Source of the DNA: an uncultured Pseudoruegeria sp. | GTDB taxonomy: Bacteria; Pseudomonadota; Alphaproteobacteria; Rhodobacterales; Rhodobacteraceae | Direction of reading: 5' to 3' | Assembly (NCBI GenBank): GCA_947498155.1 | Contig: CANMJD010000001.1 | Location: forward strand, 806,001-870,000 | Length of the DNA stretch: 64,000 nucleotides | In this document: positions 54,460-64,000 of the stretch, piece after piece | How the letters are laid out: every line of letters begins with the position of its first letter | Numbering within the stretch: position 1 is the first letter of the stretch | The notes under the pieces: generated by a model | Databases searched by the model: none | The model's input: only the letters and a program-made list of their open reading frames with translations | What the model was told of the DNA's origin: nothing | Program-made: the position numbers and the translations under genes

Positions 54460-56334
54460 ATGAAACCTTCTGATAATCCTGCTGATCCGTTCAAAAAAGC
54501 GCTGGCAGAGGCAACCAAAGTCCTCGCCGATGATCCGGAGCTTTCGGTTACCTATTCGGTTGATCCGTCAGGGAAAACCGCCGATACAGTGCGCCTGCCG
54601 CAAGTGACCCGCCGAATGAGCCGCCAAGAAGTTCTGCTGGCCCGTGGTACCGCCGATGCATTAGCGCTGCGCCATAAATTCCACGATGCCGCCACCCACA
54701 GCCGCTATCTGCCCGAAGGCCAAATGGCCCAAGAGCTTTATAACGCGATGGAAAATGCCCGCTGCGAGGCCGTTGGCGCACGGGACATGCCGGGCACCCT
54801 GACCAATATCGACGCGCAAATCGCCAATGATGCCGAACGCAAAGGCTATGTCGATGCCAAGGCGCAAAGCGATGTACCGCTGTCCGTTGCGGCAGGCTAT
54901 CTGATCCGGCAATTGGCGACGGGTCGTGACCTGCCCCCGGGCGCCGAAAACGCCATGGCCCTGTGGCGCGGCTATATCGAGCAACAGGCCGGCGGCACGC
55001 TGGACTCTCTTGAAAACGCGCTGTCGGATCAGTCCGATTTTGCCAAATTTGCCCGCCAGATCATCAGCGATCTGGGCTATGGTGATCAATTGGGTGACGA
55101 TCCGGACAGCGAGGATGATCAGTCGGACGAAGACGCCGAACAAAACCCTGAAGAGGACGAAAACCCTGATGCGCAGGGGCAGGATGAGTCTGATCAGCAA
55201 GAAGAAGAGGCTTCTCCCGAGCGCTCTCAGGAAGAACAGCAGGATTCCTCGCAGGCGCAGGTCTCCATGGATGACATGGCTGACATGGAGCTTGGGGATG
55301 AGACCGAGATGCCGGACGGCGATGCGCCGATGGATCCCCCGCCGCCAACACCGGTTTCGGACGCCGATCCCAATTACGAGGTCTTCCTGACTGAATTTGA
55401 CGAGGAAATCGCCGCCGAAGAACTGGCCGAGGCGGCCGAATTGGAACGGCTACGCGCCTATCTGGATCAGCAGCTTGAACCGCTCAAGGGGGCCGTATCG
55501 CGTTTGGCCAATAAATTGCAGCGGCGTCTGCAAGCGCAACAAAACCGCAGCTGGGAATTTGACCTCGAAGAAGGCACGCTGGATGCCGGTCGGCTGGCCC
55601 GAGTGGTGGCCAACCCGACCACGCCGCTGAGCTTTAAACAAGAACAAGATACCGAATTTCGCGATACCGTGGTGACGCTGTTGCTGGATAACTCCGGCTC
55701 GATGCGTGGACGGCCGATTTCGATTGCCGCGATCTGTGCCGATGTTCTGGCGCGCACGTTGGAGCGCTGTCAGGTCAAGGTCGAGATTCTCGGTTTTACC
55801 ACGCGCGCCTGGAAAGGCGGGCTGAGCCGTGAAAAATGGCTGGCCGATGGGCGTCCACAGCAACCCGGCCGCCTGAATGATCTGCGCCACATCATCTATA
55901 AACAGGCCGATGCCCCGATGCGGCGCACCCGCAGCAATCTGGGTCTGATGATGAAAGAAGGGCTGCTGAAGGAAAACATCGATGGCGAAGCACTAGAATG
56001 GGCCCACCGCCGCATGGTGCACCGTCCCGAGGCGCGCAAAATTCTGATGGTGATCAGCGATGGCGCACCGGTGGATGATTCCACTCTTTCTGTGAACCCC
56101 GCCAATTATCTGGAAAAACACCTGCGCGATGTGATTGCGATGGTCGAGCGCCGCAAACAGGTAGAATTGCTTGCCATTGGTATCGGGCATGACGTGACCC
56201 GCTACTATGAGCGCGCGGTGACGATTACAGATGTCGAACAATTGGCCGGTGCGATGACCGAACAGTTGGCAGCGCTTTTTGACACAGACCCACGGGCGCG
56301 CGCGCGGTTTTCAGGCATAAGGAAAGCAGGGTAA
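54460..56334 (+). CDS. cobT: Aerobic cobaltochelatase subunit CobT
   Basis: 624 residues. N-terminal helical region (about 1-205), a long acidic linker (about 207-300, rich in D and [21 protein letters not shown]), and a C-terminal von Willebrand A domain with the [25 protein letters not shown] (DxSxS). It forms the chaperone-like complex with CobS that drives CobN. A strong terminator follows, with the stop codon in its loop. Confidence 0.97.
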   Translation: MKPSDNPADPFKKALAEATKVLADDPELSVTYSVDPSGKTADTVRLPQVTRRMSRQEVLLARGTADALALRHKFHDAATHSRYLPEGQMAQELYNAMENARCEAVGARDMPGTLTNIDAQIANDAERKGYVDAKAQSDVPLSVAAGYLIRQLATGRDLPPGAENAMALWRGYIEQQAGGTLDSLENALSDQSDFAKFARQIISDLGYGDQLGDDPDSEDDQSDEDAEQNPEEDENPDAQGQDESDQQEEEASPERSQEEQQDSSQAQVSMDDMADMELGDETEMPDGDAPMDPPPPTPVSDADPNYEVFLTEFDEEIAAEELAEAAELERLRAYLDQQLEPLKGAVSRLANKLQRRLQAQQNRSWEFDLEEGTLDAGRLARVVANPTTPLSFKQEQDTEFRDTVVTLLLDNSGSMRGRPISIAAICADVLARTLERCQVKVEILGFTTRAWKGGLSREKWLADGRPQQPGRLNDLRHIIYKQADAPMRRTRSNLGLMMKEGLLKENIDGEALEWAHRRMVHRPEARKILMVISDGAPVDDSTLSVNPANYLEKHLRDVIAMVERRKQVELLAIGIGHDVTRYYERAVTITDVEQLAGAMTEQLAALFDTDPRARARFSGIRKAG

Positions 56335-56347
56335 CCCCCTGCTTTTT
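56323..56347 (+). terminator. Rho-independent terminator enclosing the cobT stop codon
   Basis: AAAGCAGGG (56323-56331) pairs with CCCTGCTTT (56337-56345) around a 5-nt loop (TAACC) that holds the TAA stop codon (56332-56334); the T tract continues to 56347. It encodes the last codons of cobT at the same time. Confidence 0.8.
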
Positions 56348-56502
56348 ATGCTGTTTCTCTACCTTCCTATCTCAGCCCGAACCAGTATTTTCACCCTCGA
56401 ACGCCCAATCCGTCAGCCAATGCATAATTGTCTAAATCCAACCTCAGTCCCTTTTGGCGATCTACTCCCTTAATCCATCCCAGCCCACGATCAGGAGCGC
56501 GT

Positions 56503-58299
56503 ATGTTTCAGACTTTCGATGCCCCAACCCGTCCGGACCAAGGCCCGCCCCGTCTTGCCGCCTTGCGCAATGTTCTGCGCCAAGAAGGCCTGCACGGCTT
56601 TATCGTGCCGCGCACCGATATGTATCAAGGCGAATATGTCGCCCCCTGCGATGAGCGACTGGCATGGTTGACGGGGTTTACCGGTTCCGCCGGATTTTGC
56701 GCGGTCTTGCAAGATATCGCAGGTGTGTTCATTGACGGGCGTTATCGGGTTCAGGTGACGCAACAGGTCGATCCGACAGCCTTTACGCCAGTGCCCTGGC
56801 CGGAAACCAAACTCGGCCCTTGGCTGGTTGAAAACCTGCCAGACGGGGGAAAACTCGGGTTTGATCCATGGTTGCACACCAAAGCCGAGATCGACACGCT
56901 TAAGGCCGCAACGGAATCGCGCGGGATCGAGCTTGTCGTCACCGACAATCTGATTGACCGGATCTGGACAGATCGTCCCACCCCGCCACGAGGCAAGGTC
57001 GCGCCCTACCCGATTGAATATGCAGGGGAAACATCCGAAGCAAAATGCGCGCGTTTGGCCGATGATCTGCTGCGCAAAGGGATACGCACTTCGATTATCA
57101 CCCTGCCTGACAGTATTTGCTGGCTGCTGAATATTCGCGGCAGTGACATTGCGCGCAACCCGGTTGCGCAGGGATTTGCCTTCCTGCATTCGGATGGCCG
57201 TGTTGCTTTGTTCATGGATCCGGATAAAACCGCTGACATCGACGATCATTTTGGGCCGATGGTGTCGCAATACCCGCTGGAGGCTTTTTCCGGCGCGATG
57301 ATGACCCTGACCGGTCAGGTGGCGCTCGATCCGAAAACCGCCCCTGTGGCCATCACCCGACTGCTGCGTGACACTGATGTTGAAATCGTCCATCAGGATG
57401 ATCCTTGCATTCTGCCCAAGGCGATCAAGAATGCGGTCGAAATCAATGGGACCAAAGCCGCGCATCTGCGCGATGCCGTGGCCATGGTACAGTTTCTGGC
57501 ATGGCTTGATCAAAACGCGCCTTCTGGCGACTTGACCGAAATCGATGTTGTCAAACAGCTAGAGGCTTTTCGCAGTGGTTCCAATGCGTTGCGCGAAATC
57601 AGCTTTGATACGATTTCCGGAGCTGGCCCCAATGGCGCAGTGGTGCATTACCGGGTCTCTGAAGACACCAATCGCCGCATCACCCCGGGGGATTTGCTGC
57701 TGGTGGATTCAGGCGGGCAGTATCTGGACGGCACCACCGATATCACCCGCACCATCGCGACGGGCAGCGTCACCGGTGATCAGAAGGCCTGTTTCACCCG
57801 CGTCCTGCAGGGCATGATTGCCATGTCGCGGTTACGGTTTCCCCGCGGGCTGGCAGGGCGCGATATCGACGCCATCGCCCGCTATCCACTGTGGCTGGAC
57901 GGGCGTGATTATGATCATGGCACAGGTCACGGGGTGGGGGTTTATCTGTCGGTCCACGAAGGCCCGCAGCGTCTAGCCCGCACCGGAGAGGTGGCGTTGG
58001 AACCGGGCATGATCCTGTCTAACGAACCGGGCTATTACCGCGAGGGTGCCTTTGGCATCCGTCTGGAAAACCTGATTGTGGTACAGGACGCGCCTGCCTT
58101 GGGGGATAACCGGGACCAGCTGTGCTTTGAAACGCTGACATGGGTGCCCATCGACACGCGTCTTATTGATCTGGACCTTTTGGGTCCGGCTGAAAAAGAC
58201 TGGATCAACGGCTATCATGCCGAGGTTCTTGCCCTGATCGGACCGCGTCTGGAAGCAGAAACCTTGTCATGGTTACGTCACACATGTGCGCCTATCTGA
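56503..58299 (+). CDS. Xaa-Pro aminopeptidase (aminopeptidase P, M24B family)
   Basis: 598 residues from ATG 56503 (GGAG upstream; extension to 56428 unlikely). It has creatinase-like N-terminal domains (ALRNVLRQEGLHGFIVPRTD, DERLAWLTGFTGSAGF) and a C-terminal pita-bread domain with metal ligands in LLVDSGGQYLDGTTDITRT (two Asp), GHGVGVYLSVHEGPQ (His) and SNEPGYYREGAFGIRLENL (two Glu). The larger, three-domain type is common in eukaryotes and alphaproteobacteria. It removes N-terminal residues before proline in the cytosol. Confidence 0.93.
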   Translation: MFQTFDAPTRPDQGPPRLAALRNVLRQEGLHGFIVPRTDMYQGEYVAPCDERLAWLTGFTGSAGFCAVLQDIAGVFIDGRYRVQVTQQVDPTAFTPVPWPETKLGPWLVENLPDGGKLGFDPWLHTKAEIDTLKAATESRGIELVVTDNLIDRIWTDRPTPPRGKVAPYPIEYAGETSEAKCARLADDLLRKGIRTSIITLPDSICWLLNIRGSDIARNPVAQGFAFLHSDGRVALFMDPDKTADIDDHFGPMVSQYPLEAFSGAMMTLTGQVALDPKTAPVAITRLLRDTDVEIVHQDDPCILPKAIKNAVEINGTKAAHLRDAVAMVQFLAWLDQNAPSGDLTEIDVVKQLEAFRSGSNALREISFDTISGAGPNGAVVHYRVSEDTNRRITPGDLLLVDSGGQYLDGTTDITRTIATGSVTGDQKACFTRVLQGMIAMSRLRFPRGLAGRDIDAIARYPLWLDGRDYDHGTGHGVGVYLSVHEGPQRLARTGEVALEPGMILSNEPGYYREGAFGIRLENLIVVQDAPALGDNRDQLCFETLTWVPIDTRLIDLDLLGPAEKDWINGYHAEVLALIGPRLEAETLSWLRHTCAPI

Positions 58300-58377
58300 C
58301 ACTTACGGGCACACCGATAAGACGGTAGGGTCTCTAAAATTGATTCTCTGAGCTTTCTTCATCAAAGGGGTAAAACC

Positions 58378-58719
58378 ATGGCTGACTATATCACGATCAC
58401 CGCTGCGGCCGGGACTTGGGTCGTTCGGGCCGGTGGTGCCGTTTTGGGCGAAACCAATGGCGCATTGGCGCTGAAAGAAGGCGACTACCCCGAGGTCATC
58501 TATTTCCCGCGCGATGACATCGCGATGGCGTTCCTTGAATCCAGCCCGACCAAGACCCATTGTCCCCATAAGGGCGATGCCAGTTATTTCTCGATCCACA
58601 CCAAAAGCACGATCATCGAAGATGCCGGTTGGAGCTATGAGGCCCCCAATGAAGCGGTCGCCAAGATCGAAGGTTATCTGGCTTTCTACGGCAATAAGGT
58701 CACGGTCGAGCAGCTTTAA
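58378..58719 (+). CDS. DUF427 domain protein
   Basis: 113 residues. The family start (ADYITITAAAGTWVVRAGGA), then ALALKEGDYPEVIYFPRDDI, THCPHKGDASYFSI (conserved Cys and His) and WSYEAPNEAVAKIEGYLAFY fit DUF427, a small beta-rich protein of unknown role. It lies 78 bp after the aminopeptidase gene and has its own terminator. A metal or nucleotide role is only guessed from the Cys-Pro-His motif. Confidence 0.9.
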   Translation: MADYITITAAAGTWVVRAGGAVLGETNGALALKEGDYPEVIYFPRDDIAMAFLESSPTKTHCPHKGDASYFSIHTKSTIIEDAGWSYEAPNEAVAKIEGYLAFYGNKVTVEQL

Positions 58720-58742
58720 GCCGCCCTTTCAACAACAGATTT

Positions 58743-58767
58743 CGGCACCCCTGCGGGTGCCGTTTTT
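58743..58767 (+). terminator. Rho-independent terminator after the DUF427 gene
   Basis: CGGCACCC (58743-58750) and GGGTGCCG (58755-58762) form a perfect 8-bp stem with a CTGC loop, then five T (58763-58767). The stop of the convergent ClC gene lies 4 bp later. Confidence 0.9.
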
Positions 58768-58771
58768 CGTT

Positions 58772-60457
58772 TCAGGAATGCTCTTCCGCTGCGGTCGCCG
58801 CCAAGGCTCGATTATAGGCGCGCAGGGCATCCACATGGTGCAAAACCCCACGCAACTCGGGGGGTGTGCCCTCTCTTGTCAGGCGCACCACCGGAATGAA
58901 CACCGCCCCCGTTGTATCAAAAAGCGGCAAGGCGGCCTCCAGCGTGGCGTTTTCGTGGAAATAGATTCCTTGTTCAACCATGGACCAACATTGCTCTGCA
59001 GTTGGAGATTGATCCGCCGAAAGCGCCCGCATCCCCTGTGTGACCCCGCAGGTCGCCAGCAAATAGGCCTGTGGCCCCGCCGCCAGATGCACACCTTTCT
59101 TTTCCAACTGTGTCAAAAAGAAAGAGCGATCCACAAGACGGCTGGCAAGGGCTGTGGACAATGATACCGCAACCATAACAGCCAAACCGGTTTGCCAGTC
59201 CCCTGTCAGTTCAAAGACGATCAGCGTCGTAGAGATCGGCGCCCCCAGCACTGCTGCCGCCACGGCCCCCATGCCCGCCAGCGCATAGAGCGTCTCGGAG
59301 CCCGAAACATCCGGCAGGATTCCTGTGGCCACATGGCCAAAGGCCAATCCGGTAAGTGCTCCGACCATCAAGGCCGGAGAAAACACCCCGCCCCCCATGC
59401 GACCCGCCATGGTGATGCTTACGGCCAAAGCCTTTATGATGACAAAAACGACTGCTGTGCCAAATAGCAGATTGCCCGTCAGGGCGGCCATCGTCGTTTC
59501 ATAGCCCACACCAATGATATGCGGAAAGTAGATAGCGATTGCCCCGAGCATCGCACCGGAAATCGCCGGGCGCAGAAAACTTGGGATGTGTAGGCGCTGC
59601 TGGATGTGGCTGCCGATGCGGTCTGCAAAAAAGATCGATTTCATCAGCATGACCGCAACCAAACCACAAAGCAGCCCCAGCAGCAAAAAGGCAGGCAATT
59701 CAACGTAAAAGCCCAAGGCGTTGACGTCGGGCAATTCAAATTCTGTGACATCGCCAAACCAGAGCCGGCTCACCACTGTCCCCGCGACAGAAGCGATAAC
59801 AATGGGCGCAAAAGCATGCACCGCAAAATGCCGCAGCACCACCTCGAGCGCAAAGAGCGCCCCCGCAATTGGCGTGTTAAAAGACGCTGAAACCGCCGCC
59901 GCAACGGCACAGCCCAAAAGATCACGCCCCGTCATGCCGCTGGCGTTTATCCTTTTAGATACCCATGTCGCCGCGATTGCCGCCAGATGCACCACCGGCC
60001 CTTCACGCCCCGTAGAGCCTCCCGTTGATAAGGTAATCAAAGAGGCAAAGGCCGACGCGATTCCAGCTTTGGTTTCAACCCGCCCACGATAGAGCGCCGC
60101 GCCCTCGATCACATCCGCCACTGACCGCACCCGACCATCCGGCGTAAACCGGTTTAGAATGATGCCAACGATCAAACCGCCGATGATCGGAATGGTCAGT
60201 ACCACATACCATGGCAGTCCCCCCGCCAAGGAATGCAGCCCGTTAACATCATCCGCGCCATAAAACGCCGTTTGCAAAGCTGCAATCGACAATCGAAATG
60301 CGACAGCCACCGCCCCCCCCGCGATGCCCACCATTAAGGCGATAAACCAGAACTGGACTTCGCTCGGCCCTTTTTGACGCATGATGTTCAGGCCAGATTT
60401 CCATTGATCCCCTTTACGGGCAAACCACTGGGAAACGGGGCCATCGGCAGAGGGCAT
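58772..60457 (-). CDS. ClC-family chloride channel/transporter with C-terminal CBS-like region
   Basis: 561 residues with about ten membrane helices. The selectivity motif GGSTGREGPVVHLAA (gating Glu in GREGP) and GGGVFSPALMVGALTGLAFG are present; the usual GSGIPE at helix D is not seen as such (RSVADVIEGAA in its place). Residues about 430-550 resemble degenerate CBS domains. Chloride or a related anion is the likely cargo; fluoride-type ClCs carry other motifs. Divergent from the FAD oxidase gene. Confidence 0.88.
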   Translation of the reverse strand: MPSADGPVSQWFARKGDQWKSGLNIMRQKGPSEVQFWFIALMVGIAGGAVAVAFRLSIAALQTAFYGADDVNGLHSLAGGLPWYVVLTIPIIGGLIVGIILNRFTPDGRVRSVADVIEGAALYRGRVETKAGIASAFASLITLSTGGSTGREGPVVHLAAIAATWVSKRINASGMTGRDLLGCAVAAAVSASFNTPIAGALFALEVVLRHFAVHAFAPIVIASVAGTVVSRLWFGDVTEFELPDVNALGFYVELPAFLLLGLLCGLVAVMLMKSIFFADRIGSHIQQRLHIPSFLRPAISGAMLGAIAIYFPHIIGVGYETTMAALTGNLLFGTAVVFVIIKALAVSITMAGRMGGGVFSPALMVGALTGLAFGHVATGILPDVSGSETLYALAGMGAVAAAVLGAPISTTLIVFELTGDWQTGLAVMVAVSLSTALASRLVDRSFFLTQLEKKGVHLAAGPQAYLLATCGVTQGMRALSADQSPTAEQCWSMVEQGIYFHENATLEAALPLFDTTGAVFIPVVRLTREGTPPELRGVLHHVDALRAYNRALAATAAEEHS

Positions 60458-60556
60458 GGGCGCTAACCTGCTTTCGCTCGGGCGAGAGGCCTGCTTGCCC
60501 GGACCGCCCGACTGGCCTAGGCTTTCGACTGGCAGCGCTTAAAAAGGGACCACCAG

Positions 60557-61930
60557 ATGGGCATTGACGCAGCACTTACCGCGCTCTCTTCACTCCTAGG
60601 CGATCGGCTCAGCCGTTCCAAGTCCGATCTTGCGCTGCATAGCCGTAGCGAAACGCATTTTAACAACTTGTTACCGGATGCCATCGCTTACCCGAAGACC
60701 ACCGATGAGGTCAGCGCGATTTTAACGATATGCCATGCCGAAAATTGTCCGGTCACCGCTTGGGGCACGGGCACCTCGCTTGAGGGGCATGCCTTGGCGC
60801 TGCATGGTGGGCTAAGTCTTGATCTGCGCTTGATGGATCAGGTGCTTGCGGTCCACGCCGAAGACATGGACGCCGTCGTTCAACCCGGTGTCACCCGACA
60901 GGCGCTGAACACCGAATTACGGGCGACGGGGCTGTTTTTTCCCGTCGATCCGGGGGCGAACGCCTCACTGGGGGGGATGGCTGCAACACGGGCCAGCGGC
61001 ACAACGGCGGTGCGCTATGGCACCATGCGCGACAACGTGATGGGGCTGGAAGTCGTGCTGGCCGACGGGCGGATCATCCGCACTGGCACACGGGCGCAAA
61101 AATCCTCGGCGGGCTATGATTTGACCGCCCTTATGGTTGGTTCCGAAGGAACCTTGGGTATTATCACCGAACTGACCTTGAAACTGCGCGGCCAGCCCGA
61201 GGCCACCGCCGCCGCAATCTGTGCCTTTGAAACCGTCGATTCAGCGGTGCAGGCAGTAATGAGCACCATTCAATGCGGCATCCCCATGGCCCGTATCGAA
61301 TTTGTCGATAGCAGCACCGCGCGGGCGTTTAACCTCTATGCCAATCGGGACATGCCCGAAAAACCGCATTTGATGGTAGAATTCCATGGCTCTGAAACCG
61401 CAGTGGCTGAAGATGCCGCACGTCTGGGCGAGGTTATCGCCGATTTTGGCGGCAGTGATTTTCAATGGTCGGCAAAAACCGAGGATCGCAACGCGCTTTG
61501 GGCGCTGCGCCATGATGCCTATTATGCCTGCCTCGGCCTGCGCCCCGGTGCGACGGCGGTTGTGACCGATGTCTGCGTGCCGATTTCGCGCCTGGCGCAA
61601 GCGGTAGAAGAAACCCGCGCCGATATTGCCGAATGCCCGCTGGAGGGGCCTATACTGGGTCATGTCGGGGATGGGAATTTTCACGCCATCCTGCTTGTAG
61701 AGCCCGACAACAGCGCCGAATTGCAAGAGGCCCTGCGCCTGTCCGCGCGGATGACGGATCGCGCCCTTGCCCTTGGTGGCACCGTGAGCGGAGAACATGG
61801 GATCGGCTTAGGCAAACTGGACTATTTGCCCCTAGAACACGGGGATGCCTGGTCAGTAATGGGGGATATCAAAGGCGCGCTGGACCCCAAGAACATCCTG
61901 AACCCCGGCAAAATGGTTAAACGCAATTAA
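60557..61930 (+). CDS. FAD-binding oxidase, D-lactate dehydrogenase (cytochrome)/GlcD type
   Basis: 457 residues. The PCMH-type FAD domain (AWGTGTSLEGHALALHGGLS, FFPVDPGANASLGGMAATRAS, VGSEGTLGIITELTLKL) is followed by the FAD-oxidase C domain ending GTVSGEHGIGLGKLDYLPLE, the family hallmark. Members oxidise D-lactate, glycolate or other 2-hydroxy acids, passing electrons to cytochrome or quinone. No glcE/glcF partner genes follow, favouring the single-subunit D-lactate type, but the substrate is uncertain. The end overlaps recN by four bases. Confidence 0.87.
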   Translation: MGIDAALTALSSLLGDRLSRSKSDLALHSRSETHFNNLLPDAIAYPKTTDEVSAILTICHAENCPVTAWGTGTSLEGHALALHGGLSLDLRLMDQVLAVHAEDMDAVVQPGVTRQALNTELRATGLFFPVDPGANASLGGMAATRASGTTAVRYGTMRDNVMGLEVVLADGRIIRTGTRAQKSSAGYDLTALMVGSEGTLGIITELTLKLRGQPEATAAAICAFETVDSAVQAVMSTIQCGIPMARIEFVDSSTARAFNLYANRDMPEKPHLMVEFHGSETAVAEDAARLGEVIADFGGSDFQWSAKTEDRNALWALRHDAYYACLGLRPGATAVVTDVCVPISRLAQAVEETRADIAECPLEGPILGHVGDGNFHAILLVEPDNSAELQEALRLSARMTDRALALGGTVSGEHGIGLGKLDYLPLEHGDAWSVMGDIKGALDPKNILNPGKMVKRN

Positions 61931-63576
61931 CCTGCCAGCAGGGATTGCGCGGCGGCTTTGGCTTCATCAGTGATGCGGTCGCCAGAAATCATACGGGCAA
62001 TTTCATCAACGCGGGCGGTTTCATCCAGCGGCACCACACGCGACAGGGTTTGACCGGCTTTCACCGATTTTTCCACCCGCCAATGATGGCTGCCCAAGGC
62101 CGCCACTTGCGGGGAATGGGTCACCACCAACACCTGCCCCTGTGCGGCCAGCGCATGCAGCCGACGCCCAACTGCATCCGCTGTGGCCCCGCCGACACCG
62201 CGGTCGATTTCGTCAAAGATCATCGTGCGTTGGGCCGCGTCTTGGGTCAGGCAGACCTTGAGCGCCAAAAGAAAGCGCGACAATTCCCCCCCCGACGCAA
62301 TCTTGTTGATCGGGCCAGAAGGTGCTCCCGGGTTGGTGGCCACAGTAAAAGCCACACGATCCACCCCATCCGGTCCGGCCTCGGAGGGTGCAACTTCGGT
62401 CACAAAGACCGCACGCTCCATTTTCAGCGGCGCAAGTTCGGCGCCCATGGCCTTGTCTAGCCGTTTGGCCGCGTTTTGCCGTTTTTGCGTCAAAGCCGCT
62501 GCTTTCGCGGCATAATCGGCCTCTGCCGCCTGCAGATCGTGCTGCAGTTGCTCCAGCATCTCTCCGCCCTGTTCGATTCGTGAAAGCCGCGCACGCAGCC
62601 CTTCGGCAAAACTGCCAAGCTCATCCGCCAGAACATTGTGTTTACGTGCCAATCCACGAATGGCGAACAGACGTTCCTCAACTCTTTCCAGCTCGAACGG
62701 GTCAAAATCAATCGTGCCCAGAAAACTCTCAACCGCTTGTTGCGCTTCTCCGAGTTCGGTCAAGGCACGGCTTAGCGCCTCTATTGCCGGATCAAGCCCG
62801 CCCTCGGTTTGTGCCGCAGCGCCCTCCAGCCAGCGGGAAGCATTGGACATCATGCCCTCTGCCCCATCATAGCCAAGAGCCTGATTGGCTTGCTCAATCT
62901 CCACCCTGATCTTTTCGCCTGCCTGCATCTGGCGACGACGGCCATCGAGAATGGCCTCTTCTCCGGCTTCAGGAGACAGCGCATCCATTTCTTCAACCGC
63001 GTGACGCAGATACTCTTCTTCGGCTTTTGCCTCAGCGATCTCTGCTTCTGCCGCGGCCAATGATTTCCGGATGTTCTGCAAGTCCCGCCATGCGGTGCGC
63101 AGCAGTAGCTGCGGCTTTGAATGTCCGCCAAAACTGTCCAGCAGAATGCGATGGCTGCGTTGGTTCAGCAGACCCTTGTCATCATTCTGACCATGCAGTT
63201 CCAACAGGGTTTCAGACAATTGCCGTAAGACGTCACCTGAACACCGTCGGTCATTCACCCAAGCGGTTTTGCGCCCGTCCTTGGTATTGATCCGCCGCAG
63301 GATAAGCTCGTCGGAATGGCCAAAACCGGCCTCCTCCAGAACTTTTTGGGCCGGATGATCCGGGCTTAGATCAAAGACCGCTGTCACCTCCCCCTGCTCG
63401 GCACCGGCCCGCACAAGCTCTGCCCGTCCACGCCAGCCCAACACAAAACCAAGAGAGTCAAGCAAAATGGATTTGCCCGCACCGGTTTCACCGGTCAGCA
63501 CATTCAGACCGGGTTGGAAGCTGAGCGCCAACCGGTCGATGATCAACATGTCCCGAATATCCAATGCCCGAAGCAT
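61927..63576 (-). CDS. recN: DNA repair protein RecN
   Basis: 549 residues, SMC-like ATPase. Walker A NVLTGETGAGKSILLDSLGF is near residues 25-45, a coiled-coil middle part spans about 150-370, and the C-terminus has IASGGELSRFLLALKVCL (signature) and TMIFDEIDRGVGGATADAVG (Walker B). It acts at DNA double-strand breaks. It lies 22 bp downstream of bamD on the same strand, an order often seen in alphaproteobacteria. Confidence 0.97.
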   Translation of the reverse strand: MLRALDIRDMLIIDRLALSFQPGLNVLTGETGAGKSILLDSLGFVLGWRGRAELVRAGAEQGEVTAVFDLSPDHPAQKVLEEAGFGHSDELILRRINTKDGRKTAWVNDRRCSGDVLRQLSETLLELHGQNDDKGLLNQRSHRILLDSFGGHSKPQLLLRTAWRDLQNIRKSLAAAEAEIAEAKAEEEYLRHAVEEMDALSPEAGEEAILDGRRRQMQAGEKIRVEIEQANQALGYDGAEGMMSNASRWLEGAAAQTEGGLDPAIEALSRALTELGEAQQAVESFLGTIDFDPFELERVEERLFAIRGLARKHNVLADELGSFAEGLRARLSRIEQGGEMLEQLQHDLQAAEADYAAKAAALTQKRQNAAKRLDKAMGAELAPLKMERAVFVTEVAPSEAGPDGVDRVAFTVATNPGAPSGPINKIASGGELSRFLLALKVCLTQDAAQRTMIFDEIDRGVGGATADAVGRRLHALAAQGQVLVVTHSPQVAALGSHHWRVEKSVKAGQTLSRVVPLDETARVDEIARMISGDRITDEAKAAAQSLLAG

Positions 63577-63598
63577 CAGCCCATACCCCCAGCGATGA

Positions 63599-64000
63599 TC
63601 AGAGCCATTCGCCCTTGATCGTCTGACGGTAAATACTGCCCAGCCAACCAGAACTAAACAGACCCGGCTCCACGCCCTGGGCGGTCAGCAATTCATAGCT
63701 GTCCTGATACCATTCCGAGGATTGGAAGTTATGCCCAAGGATCGCCCCGGCGGTTTGCGCCTCGCCGATCAGCCCCAATGAGAGGTAGGATTCAACCAGC
63801 CGGTGCAGCGCCTCTGGCGTGTGGGTCGTGGTCTGGAATTGCTCTACTACAACACGGAAACGGGCAATCGCAGCAGAATAATGCGCGCGCTTCAGATAAT
63901 AACGCCCGACTTCCATTTCCTTGGCGGCCAAATGGTCAAAGGCCAGATCAAATTTCAGAATCGCAGAGCGTGCGTATTCGCTGTCCGGATAGCGTTCGAT
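63599..64000 (-). CDS. bamD: Outer-membrane assembly factor BamD (ComL), 5' part outside window
   Basis: The last 133 residues or so are present, frame open from base 64000. IERYPDSEYARSAILKFDLA is the classic TPR-type BamD motif, followed by MEVGRYYLKRAHYSAAIARFRVVVEQF and HTPEALHRLVESYLSLGLI, typical of the BamD helical repeats. The signal and lipobox lie beyond the window edge. BamD is a lipoprotein of the BAM complex that inserts outer-membrane barrels. Confidence 0.93.
   Translation of the reverse strand: MERYPDSEYARSAILKFDLAFDHLAAKEMEVGRYYLKRAHYSAAIARFRVVVEQFQTTTHTPEALHRLVESYLSLGLIGEAQTAGAILGHNFQSSEWYQDSYELLTAQGVEPGLFSSGWLGSIYRQTIKGEWL

Overview
The window looks like a chromosomal segment of a marine alphaproteobacterium of the Rhodobacterales (Roseobacter group). 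This rests on gene content: a tauABC-type ABC importer with a roseobacter-like binding protein, the aerobic cobaltochelatase pair cobS/cobT, thyX, an LdtR-like MarR regulator, the bamD-recN order, DUF1194 and DUF817 proteins, and a G+C-rich dispersed palindromic repeat. Genus cannot be named from sequence alone. No tRNA, rRNA, CRISPR array, prophage or intact insertion sequence was seen; the only mobile-element trace is a frameshifted IS3-type transposase fragment near 10.4 kb.

Layout. 0-3.6 kb: edge of a polyamine-type binding-protein gene, then a GAF/Fis regulator and an acetaldehyde-type aldehyde dehydrogenase. 3.6-10 kb: sugar ABC importer (permease, ATPase, binding protein), a divergent AraC regulator and an arabinose/fucose-isomerase-like enzyme, probably one sugar-use unit. 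10-17.2 kb: accessory stretch with the IS3 remnant, a DUF3299 protein, a three-gene cluster of unknown role (two membrane proteins and an NAD(P)-binding protein), small lipoproteins, an AraC regulator and two tandem HupE/UreJ membrane proteins. 17.3-22 kb: tauABC-like importer with an IclR regulator; a shared 17-bp palindrome lies before both tauA and iclR. 22-28.2 kb: thyX, then a three-gene overlapping set (surface-type lipoprotein, Slam-like outer-membrane barrel, DUF817 membrane protein), gloA, a DUF1194 protein and the MarR regulator.

28-45.7 kb is mainly housekeeping: sdhE, an aminotransferase, a MATE exporter, ppk2, a TfoX-C protein, an AlkC-like DNA glycosylase, two leucine-degradation genes, ileS, yebC, an SLC13 transporter, ymdB, ygfA and mgtE. 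45.8-50 kb holds convergent guanine deaminase and 8-oxoguanine deaminase genes, hisN and a small XRE regulator. 50-58.8 kb holds a quinone oxidoreductase, bolA, a J-domain protein, cobS, cobT, an aminopeptidase P and a DUF427 protein. 58.8-64 kb holds a ClC channel, a D-lactate-dehydrogenase-type flavoprotein, recN and the edge of bamD.

Most notable are the lipoprotein/Slam/DUF817 set, the TauC permease with an inserted cadherin/VCBS-like domain, the IclR operator motif, a GAF/Fis-linked 24-bp palindrome, a terminator abutting the hisN start codon, and the inverted copies of the dispersed repeat.
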